Shown here piece after piece: positions 49,395-57,146 of a stretch of DNA of 64,000 nt. The notes below the pieces were generated by a model that ran no database searches, was not told the origin of the DNA, and saw only the letters and a list, made by a program, of their open reading frames with translations. Each line of letters opens with the position of its first letter. The first letter of the stretch is position 1. Made by a program: the position numbers and the translations under genes. Location of the stretch: the NCBI GenBank assembly GCA_002700095.1, contig PACL01000056.1:1-64000 (forward strand), read 5' to 3'. Source of the DNA: Fulvimarina sp. Lineage in GTDB: Bacteria > Pseudomonadota > Alphaproteobacteria > Rhizobiales > Rhizobiaceae.

Positions 49395-50552
49395 TTGACG
49401 AAGACGCGCTATTCCATCGGCATCCTGTTCTCGACAACCGGCTCCTACGGCACGGTCGGGCGGACGATGCTGAACGGCGCCCTGATGGCCTGCCGGGCGG
49501 TGAACGAAGATGCGGCTTCCGGCGTCGTCCTCGATCCCGTCATCGCCGATCCCCAGAGCCAGCTCGTCGCCTATGCGCCGCAGGCCGAAGCGATGCTCGA
49601 TCGCGGCATCCGCCACGTCGTCGGCTGCTACACCTCGTCGAGCCGCAAGGACGTGATCCCGCTGTTCGAGAAGCGCGATGCGATCCTCTGGTATCCGACC
49701 CACTACGAAGGCTTCGAGAGCTCGACCAACGTCGTCTACACCGGCACGGCGCCGAACCACCACATGGCGCCGATGGTCGACCATCTGGTGTCGAACTACG
49801 GCCGGCGCGCCTTCTGCGTCGGGTCGAACTACATCTGGGGCTGGGAGAGCAACCGCGTCCTGCGCGAGGACCTGACCCAGCGCGGCGGCAAGGTCCTGTC
49901 GGAGCGCTACCTCGCCGTCGGCGATACCGATTTCTCGGCGATCATCGAGGCGATCTTCGAGACCTCTCCGGACTTCGTCTTCAATGCGCTGATCGGCCAG
50001 TCGTCCTATGCCTTCTTCCGGCAGTTCCGGGCGGCCTGCGTCGCCCGCGGCATCGACCAGAAGACCCGGTTTCCGGTGGCGAGCTGCAACCTCTCCGAAC
50101 CCGAGCTGCACGAGATCGGCCCCGAGGCCGTGGACGGCCATATCAGCTCCTCGGTCTATTTCGCCTCCATCGACACGCCGCGGAACCGCGCCTTCGTCGA
50201 GCGCTACAACGCCATGTTCCCCGATGGCCCGGCGGTCTCCGCCGAGGCGGAGTCGGCCTATCTCGCCGTCCTGTTCCTGGCGCTCGGGCTGGCGAAGGCT
50301 GGAACCGAAGAGGCCCGCGCCGTTCTTTCCGCGACGCGCGGCCAGTCGGTCGAGGCGCCCCAGGGCCGCGTCACCATCGATGCGGAGACGATGCACAGCT
50401 ACCTGACGCCGCGCATCGGCCGCTCGCGGCCGGACTGCCATTTCGACATCCTCGCCGAAGCGGCCTGCCCGGTGCGGCCGGCCCCCTATCTCGTCAGGGC
50501 CGCGCCGCCGATCGAGACCGTCTCCCGTCGTCCGCAGCTGAGGGTGATCTGA
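49395..50552 (+). CDS. amiC: AmiC-like cytoplasmic amide sensor (UrtA/AmiC-family binding protein)
   Basis: Ligand-binding protein of 385 residues in the AmiC/UrtA periplasmic-binding fold but with no signal peptide: it begins MTKTRYSIGILFSTTGSYGT. The core contains GCYTSSSRKDVIPLFEKRD and LWYPTHYEGFESSTNVVYTG, wording shared with AmiC and urea/amide receptors. In Pseudomonas, AmiC holds AmiR inactive until an amide binds. Here an ANTAR protein is encoded immediately downstream, overlapping by one base (TGATG), so the same regulatory pair is inferred. Its start follows a leader terminator by 16 nt. Confidence 0.88.
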   Translation: MTKTRYSIGILFSTTGSYGTVGRTMLNGALMACRAVNEDAASGVVLDPVIADPQSQLVAYAPQAEAMLDRGIRHVVGCYTSSSRKDVIPLFEKRDAILWYPTHYEGFESSTNVVYTGTAPNHHMAPMVDHLVSNYGRRAFCVGSNYIWGWESNRVLREDLTQRGGKVLSERYLAVGDTDFSAIIEAIFETSPDFVFNALIGQSSYAFFRQFRAACVARGIDQKTRFPVASCNLSEPELHEIGPEAVDGHISSSVYFASIDTPRNRAFVERYNAMFPDGPAVSAEAESAYLAVLFLALGLAKAGTEEARAVLSATRGQSVEAPQGRVTIDAETMHSYLTPRIGRSRPDCHFDILAEAACPVRPAPYLVRAAPPIETVSRRPQLRVI

Positions 50553-51208
50553 TGGCCGTGCCGCGATACATCCAGAACTTCAGTCGGCGGCGGGCGATCC
50601 TGGTCAGCGATGATCTGCGCGTCGGCGCGGCGCTGTCGCCCATCCTGTCGCGCCTCGGGCTGACGATCTGCCAGAAGGCGACCGCCGAAGGGCCGATCGA
50701 ACTCGCTCCGGCGGAGCTCGATCCCTGCCTCGACGTCATTCTCGTCGACGGTGACCTGCCCCGCATGCCGGTGGTGCCGCGCGCCGCGTCCGGCGACGCG
50801 GGGCCCTTCGTGCCGGTGGTCGGGCTGGTCGGCGTCGAGGCGCCCAGCCGGCTGAAGACCCTGCTGCAGATCGGCGCCACCGCCTTCCTGGCCAAGCCCA
50901 TCCATGCCGGCTCGGTCTATTCGGCGCTCTATCTCGCGGTCAACGAGCACGCCCGCAAGGCCGAGCTCAGCGGCGCCCTCGAGGTCCACGAGCAACGCCG
51001 GCGCCAGCGCCGCTTCGTCATCAAGGCGGTGTTGAAGGTGATGCAGGAGCGCGGCTGCGACGACGATGCGGCCTTCGTCTACCTGCGCAACCAGAGCATG
51101 CACGCGCGGGTCAGCATCGAGCAATACTGCCAGTACGTCGTCCAACGAAGTGCGACGCGGAACGAAAGCGACTCCGAGCCCGACATGCGGCTCAGGCTCG
51201 CGGAATAA
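50552..51208 (+). CDS. amiR: AmiR-like ANTAR transcription antiterminator
   Basis: Protein of 218 residues: an N-terminal pseudo-receiver domain (about 10-140) lacking a normal phospho-acceptor pocket, a coiled coil (AELSGALEVHEQRRRQRR) and a C-terminal ANTAR domain with AVLKVMQERGCDDDAAFVYLRNQSM. ANTAR domains bind paired hairpins in nascent mRNA to prevent termination. Start overlaps the amiC stop. The likely target is the terminator at 49345-49378 in its own operon leader, released when the AmiC-like sensor binds its ligand. Confidence 0.88.
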   Translation: MAVPRYIQNFSRRRAILVSDDLRVGAALSPILSRLGLTICQKATAEGPIELAPAELDPCLDVILVDGDLPRMPVVPRAASGDAGPFVPVVGLVGVEAPSRLKTLLQIGATAFLAKPIHAGSVYSALYLAVNEHARKAELSGALEVHEQRRRQRRFVIKAVLKVMQERGCDDDAAFVYLRNQSMHARVSIEQYCQYVVQRSATRNESDSEPDMRLRLAE

Positions 51209-51229
51209 CTTCCCGACACGGAGACAGAC

Positions 51230-52468
51230 ATGCACAAGCCAACAACGAGCGTCCTCGCGGCGCTGGGGACCCTTCTTGCCTTGTCGACGGCGGCCATCGC
51301 CCAGGAAGGCCCGATCAAGATGGGCGTCCTCGAGGACCAGTCCGGCGACTTCGCCGTCGCCACCATCGGCAAGGTGCACGGCATCGAGCTGGCGGCCGAG
51401 GAGATCAACGCCGCCGGCGGCATCGCCGGCCGGCCGCTGGAACTCGTCACCTACGACACCCAGTCCGACAACCGCCGCTACCAGGAGTTCATGCGCCGCG
51501 TCCTGCAGCGCGACAAGGTCGACGTCGTCTTCGCCGGCTTCTCGTCCGCCTCGCGGGAGGCCTACCGGCCGATCGTAGACCAGTTCAAGGGCCTCGCCTT
51601 CTACAACAACCAGTATGAAGGCGGCGTCTGCGACGCCAACATGATCGTCACCGGCGCGGTGCCCGAGCAGCAGTTCTCGACGCTGATCCCCTACATGATG
51701 GAGAAGTACGGCAAGAACGTCTACACGATCGCCGCCGACTACAATTTCGGCCAGATCTCGGCCGAATGGGTCCGCGACATCGTCAAGGAGAACGGCGGCA
51801 CCATGGCCGGCGAGGAGTTCATCCCGCTCGGCGTGTCGCAGTTCTCCCAGACCATCCAGAACATCCAGAAGGCCAAGCCCGACTTCCTCGTCACCCTCCT
51901 CGTCGGCACCGCCCAGGCCTCCTATTACGAGCAGGCCGCCTCGGCCGATGTCGGCCTGCCGATGGCCTCCTCGGTCAATGTCGGCCAGGGCTACGAGCAC
52001 AAGCGCTTCCAGCCGCCGTCGCTCGCCAACATGTACGTGACGACCAACTGGATCGAGGAAGTCGACAATCCGGCCAGCAAGGCCTTCGTCGAGAAGTGGC
52101 GCGCGAAGTTCCCGGACGAGCCCTACATCAACCAGGAAGCCGAGAACTCCTACATCGCCGTCTATCTCTACAAGCAGATGGTCGAGCGGGCGAAATCCAC
52201 CGATCACGATGCGATCCGCAAGGTGATCGCCGAGGGCGACGTCTGCATGGACGCTCCGGAAGGCCGGGTCTGCATCGACCCGAAGAGCCAGCACATGTCG
52301 CACACGATCTATCTGGCCAAGGTCGGCGAGGACCACTCGATCTCGTTCCCGAAGGTCTGGGACGACATCAAGCCCTACTGGCTCGGCGACGTCGGCTGCG
52401 ACCTGACCAAGGAAAACCCGGAAGCCCAGTACACGCCCTCCGACAATCCGATGAAGTCGGGCGGCTGA
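51230..52468 (+). CDS. Amide/urea-type ABC transporter substrate-binding protein (FmdD-like)
   Basis: Periplasmic binding protein of 412 residues related to FmdD/UrtA, which bind short-chain amides and urea. The signal peptide ends STAAIAQE near residue 25. Family features are MGVLEDQSGDFAVATIGKVHG, YNNQYEGGVCDANMIVTG and YVTTNWIEEV. It follows amiR by 21 nt with a GGAG before the ATG. Paralogous in fold to the cytoplasmic AmiC-like sensor in the same operon. Confidence 0.92.
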   Translation: MHKPTTSVLAALGTLLALSTAAIAQEGPIKMGVLEDQSGDFAVATIGKVHGIELAAEEINAAGGIAGRPLELVTYDTQSDNRRYQEFMRRVLQRDKVDVVFAGFSSASREAYRPIVDQFKGLAFYNNQYEGGVCDANMIVTGAVPEQQFSTLIPYMMEKYGKNVYTIAADYNFGQISAEWVRDIVKENGGTMAGEEFIPLGVSQFSQTIQNIQKAKPDFLVTLLVGTAQASYYEQAASADVGLPMASSVNVGQGYEHKRFQPPSLANMYVTTNWIEEVDNPASKAFVEKWRAKFPDEPYINQEAENSYIAVYLYKQMVERAKSTDHDAIRKVIAEGDVCMDAPEGRVCIDPKSQHMSHTIYLAKVGEDHSISFPKVWDDIKPYWLGDVGCDLTKENPEAQYTPSDNPMKSGG

Positions 52469-52480
52469 TCTCCCACGCCT

Positions 52481-52510
52481 GCGGAAGGGCGCTCCCCCGC
52501 GCCCTTCCGC
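52481..52510 (+). terminator. Perfect 12-bp hairpin after the binding-protein gene
   Basis: GCGGAAGGGCGC (52481-52492) and GCGCCCTTCCGC (52499-52510) pair without mismatch around a TCCCCC loop. There is no T-run. It lies between the binding-protein and permease genes, where such stems usually protect the upstream mRNA and set a high ratio of binding protein to membrane parts. Confidence 0.65.
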
Positions 52511-52597
52511 CCCGGCGTCATCTCGGCTGGCCGGCCGGCCGCCATCCGCGGCTCGTAGCCCGGCCTCCCCCAGGATCCTCTCATCGAAGGACCGTTC

Positions 52598-53470
52598 ATG
52601 GACGTCTTGTCCGGCCTCTTCTCGTTCCTCTACCAGACCGGCGACGCCTTCGCCTTCCTCGTCCTGTCGGCCTGCGGGCTGGCGGTGATCTTCGGCATGA
52701 TGGGAATCATCAACCTCGCCCATGGCGAGTTCATCCTCTGCGGCGCCTATGTCACGACCAGCGCCGTGCAGATGGGCCTGCCGCTGCCGATCGCCATCCT
52801 CGCCGGCGCCCTCGTCGCCGGCCTCGTCGGCATGCTTCTGGAACGCACGATCATCCGGCATCTTTATTCCCGCCCGCTCGATTCCATCGTGGTGACCTGG
52901 GGCATCTCGATGATCGCGACGCAGGGAACGCTCATCCTCCTCGGCTCGACCATGCCGGGCACCGGCACGCCCTTCGGGAGCTTCACGGTCGGCGACTACG
53001 GCTATTCCGTCTACCGCCTCGTCCTGATGCTGGCGGCGGTCGCGACGCTGGCCGTCCTCTGGCTGATCTTCACCCGCACGCGCTTCGGCATCCTCGCAAG
53101 GGCGACGATCCAGGTGCCGCACATCGCCGAGGCGCTCGGCGTCAACACTTCGCTGATCTACAGCCTCACCTTCGGTCTCGGCGCGGCCCTCGCCGGGCTC
53201 TGCGGCGGGCTCTACGCCCCGACCATGACCCTCGTTCCGACAATGGGCGCGGCCTTCGTCGTCGAGGCCTTCGTCACCGTCGTCGTCGGCGGCGCCGACA
53301 TCTTCCTCGGCACGGCACCCGCCGCGGCGATTCTCGCGGTGGTCAAGGCGGGCCTCACCTCCTGGCAGGGCCAGCTCGCAGGCCAGATCGGCCTCCTCGT
53401 CGCCGTCATCGTCGTCATCCGCATTCTGCCGCGGGGCCTGACCGGCTTCATCCTGCGGGAAAGGGCCTGA
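52598..53470 (+). CDS. Amide/urea ABC transporter permease (UrtB/FmdE-like)
   Basis: Permease of 290 residues with about eight helices. MMGIINLAHGEFILCGAYV near residue 40 is the UrtB/LivH signature, and ARATIQVPHIAEALGVNTS lies in the cytoplasmic loop. It follows the binding-protein gene after a 129-nt spacer with a hairpin and precedes the second permease gene by one base. Confidence 0.92.
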   Translation: MDVLSGLFSFLYQTGDAFAFLVLSACGLAVIFGMMGIINLAHGEFILCGAYVTTSAVQMGLPLPIAILAGALVAGLVGMLLERTIIRHLYSRPLDSIVVTWGISMIATQGTLILLGSTMPGTGTPFGSFTVGDYGYSVYRLVLMLAAVATLAVLWLIFTRTRFGILARATIQVPHIAEALGVNTSLIYSLTFGLGAALAGLCGGLYAPTMTLVPTMGAAFVVEAFVTVVVGGADIFLGTAPAAAILAVVKAGLTSWQGQLAGQIGLLVAVIVVIRILPRGLTGFILRERA

Positions 53471-53471
53471 C

Positions 53472-54548
53472 GTGGCATTGCGCAACTCTCCGATCGCCGC
53501 CTTGCGGCTTCTCGAAGGCCCCCAGACCCTCGGCAAGGGGCCGGGCTTCTGGGGCGGCTTCACCACAATCGTCGCCCTCGCCTGCCTCTATCCGCTGTTT
53601 GCGGACGGCTATGACGTCGGCAACAATGTCTACTTCTTCAACTGGACCTTCATGGCCCTCGGCCTCAGCCTGATCTGGGGCTATGGCGGCGCGCTCTCCT
53701 TCGGCCAGACGGCCTTCTTCGGCGTCGCCGGCTATGCTTACGGCGTCCTCACCATCAATCTCGGCGACGCCTATGGCCTGACCTTCGTCTCGCTGATCGC
53801 GGCTGTCGGCCTGTCGGCGCTGTTTGCCGGCGTCCTCGGCTACTTCCTGTTCTTCGGCCGGATCAGCGGGGTGTTCCTCGGCATCGTCACCCTGTCGGTG
53901 ACGCTGGTGCTGGAGCGCTTCATGTCCCAGACCGCCGGCCCGGAATGGGCGATCGGCTCGGCCCGCCTCAACGGCTTCAACGGCATGGGCGGGATGCCGT
54001 CCCTCACCATCCCGTGGCCGGGCGGCGACATCGTGCTCTTTCCGGACGTCGCCCTCTACTACCTGACGCTGGCGATGCTGGTCGTCGTCTATCTCGCTTT
54101 GCGCATCCTGGTGAACTCGCGCTTCGGCAACGTCCTCGTCGCCATCCGCGAGAACCCGCAGCGCGCCGAGATGCTCGGCTACGACATCCGCCGCTACCAG
54201 CTCGGCGCCTTCGTCATCGGCTCGGGGCTCGCGGGGCTCTCGGGCGTGCTCTACACCGCCTGGGGCAACTACATCACGCCGTCGTCGATGGGCATGTCGG
54301 CGGCAGCCCTTCCCGTCGTCTGGGTGGCGGTCGGCGGGCGCTCGGACCTGACGACCACGCTGTTCGGCACGCTCCTCGTCCTCGCCGGCTTCCAGTATCT
54401 GACAATCTACGGCAGCCAGTACGCCCTCGTCGTCATGGGCGTCCTCCTGGTCGTCACCATCCTTGCAGCCCCGAGCGGCATCTTCATCACCGTCGGCTCG
54501 CTGTTTTCCAAGGGCCTCAGACGGCGCCTGAAGCGGGAGAGCGTCTGA
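53472..54548 (+). CDS. Amide/urea ABC transporter permease (UrtC/FmdF-like)
   Basis: Permease of 358 residues, LivM/UrtC type, with SLIWGYGGALSFGQTAFFGV and AIRENPQRAEMLGYDIRRYQ. The N-terminus has about 35 polar residues before the first helix, as UrtC often does. The start is GTG or a nearby ATG; the frame opens at 53472, one base after the previous stop. It overlaps the next gene by one base (TGATG). Confidence 0.9.
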   Translation: MALRNSPIAALRLLEGPQTLGKGPGFWGGFTTIVALACLYPLFADGYDVGNNVYFFNWTFMALGLSLIWGYGGALSFGQTAFFGVAGYAYGVLTINLGDAYGLTFVSLIAAVGLSALFAGVLGYFLFFGRISGVFLGIVTLSVTLVLERFMSQTAGPEWAIGSARLNGFNGMGGMPSLTIPWPGGDIVLFPDVALYYLTLAMLVVVYLALRILVNSRFGNVLVAIRENPQRAEMLGYDIRRYQLGAFVIGSGLAGLSGVLYTAWGNYITPSSMGMSAAALPVVWVAVGGRSDLTTTLFGTLLVLAGFQYLTIYGSQYALVVMGVLLVVTILAAPSGIFITVGSLFSKGLRRRLKRESV

Positions 54549-55264
54549 TGGCGATCCTCGAGACCCGCAAGCTCGACAAGTGGTTCGGCGGCCTGCATGT
54601 CACCGACGCGGTCGACTTCGCCGTCGAGACCGGCGAAATCCATTGCCTGATCGGCCCCAACGGGGCCGGCAAGAGCACCTTCTTCCGGCTCGTCCTCGGC
54701 GAGCACGCCCCGTCGGGCGGGCAGATCTTCTACGACGGCAGGGACATCACCAAGGCAAAGCCCTTCGAGCGGATCCGCCGCGGCATCTCGGTCAAGTTCC
54801 AGGTGCCCGGCATCTTCCAGGCGCTGAAGGTTCGCCAGAACCTGCAGATCGCCCTGCAGCACCACCTAGAAGGCTCTTCGCTGAACGAGGAGATCGACCG
54901 GCTCCTGGAGTTCCTCAAGCTGAAGGACGCCGAAAGCCAGCTCGCCGGCTCGCTCAGCCATGGCCAGAAGCAGTGGCTGGAAATCGGCATGGCGATCGCG
55001 CTGAAGCCGAAACTTCTCCTCCTCGACGAGCCGACCGCCGGCATGACCCCGGACGAGACCTTCGCCACCGGCGAGATGGTCCAGGCGCTGAATGCGCAAG
55101 GGGTGAGCGTTCTCGCCGTCGAGCACGACATGGCCTTCGTGCGGCAGATCGCCCAGAAGGTCACGGTCCTCCATTTCGGCAAGGTCTTCGCGCAGGGCAC
55201 GATCGATGAGATCGTCGCCGACGAGCGCGTGGCCGCGATCTATCTGGGTGAAGTCCATGCGTAA
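54548..55264 (+). CDS. Amide/urea ABC transporter ATP-binding protein (UrtD-like)
   Basis: ATPase of 238 residues. Walker A GPNGAGKSTFFR, the UrtD-like GISVKFQVPGIFQALKVRQN, signature LSHGQKQWLEIGMAIA (the LSHGQKQW form is specific to UrtD-type proteins) and Walker B LLLLDEPTAGMT. It overlaps both neighbours by a few bases, so the four transporter genes are translated in series. Confidence 0.94.
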   Translation: MAILETRKLDKWFGGLHVTDAVDFAVETGEIHCLIGPNGAGKSTFFRLVLGEHAPSGGQIFYDGRDITKAKPFERIRRGISVKFQVPGIFQALKVRQNLQIALQHHLEGSSLNEEIDRLLEFLKLKDAESQLAGSLSHGQKQWLEIGMAIALKPKLLLLDEPTAGMTPDETFATGEMVQALNAQGVSVLAVEHDMAFVRQIAQKVTVLHFGKVFAQGTIDEIVADERVAAIYLGEVHA

Positions 55265-55979
55265 GGAAGTCATCCTCGAGACCATGAAGCTCTGGGCCGG
55301 CTATGGCGGCAAGCCGGTGCTGCAGGGCGTCGACCTTTCCGTCCGCGAGGGCGAGATCGTCGCGGTGATCGGGCGCAACGGCGTCGGCAAGTCGACGCTG
55401 ATCAAGAGCCTGATCGGCCTCCTGCCGCCGCAGCAGGGGGCGATCCTGTTCAAGGGCTCAGAAGTCAACGGCCTTGCCGCCCACAAGCGCGCCCGCCTCG
55501 GCGTCGGCTACGTGCCCCAGGGGCGCGACGTCTTCCCGCGCATGAGCGTCTATGAGAACCTCCTCGTCGGCCAGTCGATCGACGGGTCGGGCAAGGCCGA
55601 CGCCCGCCAGCGGATCGAGGCGATCTACGGCTACTTCCCGATCCTGAAGGAGCGCCGCGACCAGCGGGCCGGCACCTTGTCCGGCGGCCAGCAGCAGCAG
55701 CTCGCCATCGGCCGCGTCCTGATGGGCGATCCGGCCATGATCCTCCTCGACGAGCCCTCCGAAGGCATCCAGCCGAACATCGTCCAGGACATTGCCCGCA
55801 TCATGGTGGAGCTGAACCGCGACACCGGGATCACCGTCGTCTTCGTCGAGCAGAACCTCGACATGATCCGGCAGATGGCCGAGCGTTGCTACGTCATGGA
55901 CAAGGGCACGGTCACCGCCGAGATCGGCAAGGAGGCCCTGGAGGACCGCGACACGGTTCGGCGCTATCTCGCCGTCTGA
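55257..55979 (+). CDS. Amide/urea ABC transporter ATP-binding protein (UrtE-like)
   Basis: ATPase of 240 residues. Walker A GRNGVGKST, YVPQGRDVFPRMSVYENLLVG, signature LSGGQQQQLAIGRVLM and Walker B MILLDEPSEGIQPNIVQDI, all in the UrtE form. It overlaps the UrtD-like gene by eight bases. Completes the importer; enzymes for the imported amide follow. Confidence 0.94.
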   Translation: MRKEVILETMKLWAGYGGKPVLQGVDLSVREGEIVAVIGRNGVGKSTLIKSLIGLLPPQQGAILFKGSEVNGLAAHKRARLGVGYVPQGRDVFPRMSVYENLLVGQSIDGSGKADARQRIEAIYGYFPILKERRDQRAGTLSGGQQQQLAIGRVLMGDPAMILLDEPSEGIQPNIVQDIARIMVELNRDTGITVVFVEQNLDMIRQMAERCYVMDKGTVTAEIGKEALEDRDTVRRYLAV

Positions 55980-56038
55980 CAGACACGTGGTCTTCGAAGG
56001 ACTGCGAAGGAAAGCATCATCATGAAGAGGAAAGACCC

Positions 56039-57037
56039 ATGAGCTGGTTCGACGATTCCATCATGGCCCGCAAGGCCGTCGCCAAGGGCAAGGCGCTCAC
56101 CACCCATTCGATCACCGAGGCGAGCCAGGGCCAGTACCACTATGTCTACGGCGCCTTCGTCGAACCGGTGCTGACCGTCGATCCCGGCGCCGTCGTCTCG
56201 GCCGAGACCCACGACGCCTTCGAGGGCGCGATCAAGTCCGAGACCGACAAGCCGAGCGAGATCCTCAACTTTCCCTATCTCAACCCGCAGAACGGCCCGA
56301 TCTGGGTGAATGGCGCCGAGAAAGGCGACTGCCTCGCCATCTATATCGAGAGCGTCGTGCCGCGCGGGCCGCAGCCCCGGGGAACCACGGTGATCATGCC
56401 GGAATTCGGCGGTCTCGTGCCGACCGCCGATACCGCGATGCTGACCGCGCCCTTGCCCGAGCGGGTCAAGAAGCTGGAGATCACTGAGGAGAAGGGCACG
56501 GTCTGGAACGACCGGATCACCCTGCCCTACGAGCCCTTCATCGGGACGATCGGCACGGCACCGGAAATCGAGGCGATCTCCTCCCTCGTGCCCGACTACT
56601 ACGGCGGCAACATGGACCTGCCGGACGTCGCGCCGGGCGCGGTGATCTACCTGCCGGTCAACACCAAGGGCGCCTATCTCTATGTCGGCGACTGCCACGC
56701 CGCCCAGGGTGACGGCGAACTCTGCGGCGTCGCCATCGAGCATCCGACGGTGACGACGCTCAGGATCGATCTCATCAAGGGCTGGACGATCAAGACGCCG
56801 CGGCTGGAGAACGAGAAATTCTACATGACCATCGGCTCGGCCCGGCCGATGGAGGACGCCGCCCGCGGCGCCTATCGCGAGCTGATCCGCTGGATGGCGA
56901 AGGACTTCGGCTTCGACGAGATCGACGCCTACATGCTGCTCACCCAGTGCGGCCGCATCCGGCTCGGCAACATGGTGGACCCGAAATACACCGTCGGCGC
57001 GTCGATCCTGAAGTCGATCTCCGGCATCGCCGCCTGA
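56039..57037 (+). CDS. fmdA: Acetamidase/formamidase family protein
   Basis: Cytoplasmic amidohydrolase of 332 residues in the FmdA/AmdA family, which hydrolyses formamide or acetamide to the acid and ammonia. Family landmarks are HYVYGAFVEPVLTVDPG, GDCLAIYIESVVPRGPQP, the metal-site type YVGDCHAAQGDGELCG and MLLTQCGRIRLGNMVDP. A reading frame of six codons (MKRKDP) upstream ends at its start codon, and AGAGGAAAGA supplies the ribosome site. It lies 59 nt after the UrtE-like gene in the amide operon. Confidence 0.9.
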   Translation: MSWFDDSIMARKAVAKGKALTTHSITEASQGQYHYVYGAFVEPVLTVDPGAVVSAETHDAFEGAIKSETDKPSEILNFPYLNPQNGPIWVNGAEKGDCLAIYIESVVPRGPQPRGTTVIMPEFGGLVPTADTAMLTAPLPERVKKLEITEEKGTVWNDRITLPYEPFIGTIGTAPEIEAISSLVPDYYGGNMDLPDVAPGAVIYLPVNTKGAYLYVGDCHAAQGDGELCGVAIEHPTVTTLRIDLIKGWTIKTPRLENEKFYMTIGSARPMEDAARGAYRELIRWMAKDFGFDEIDAYMLLTQCGRIRLGNMVDPKYTVGASILKSISGIAA

Positions 57038-57146
57038 AGGCGCCGAAGCCCGGCGCCGCAGACCTTCAAAGCAAGAACGTCGCCCTCCCCGACCAGCCGG
57101 CCGGGGAGCCCGGCAAGTCATGCCTCGTTTCCTGAAAGGCCATGCG

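Noticed and set aside
50486-53566. A minus-strand frame of about 1026 codons opposite the amide transporter genes
   Set aside because: Antisense of well-defined ABC transporter genes; no family resemblance.
56023-56041. Mini-frame MKRKDP ending at the fmdA start codon, considered as a leader peptide
   Set aside because: Six codons with no regulatory codon bias or attenuator; it probably just overlaps the ribosome site.
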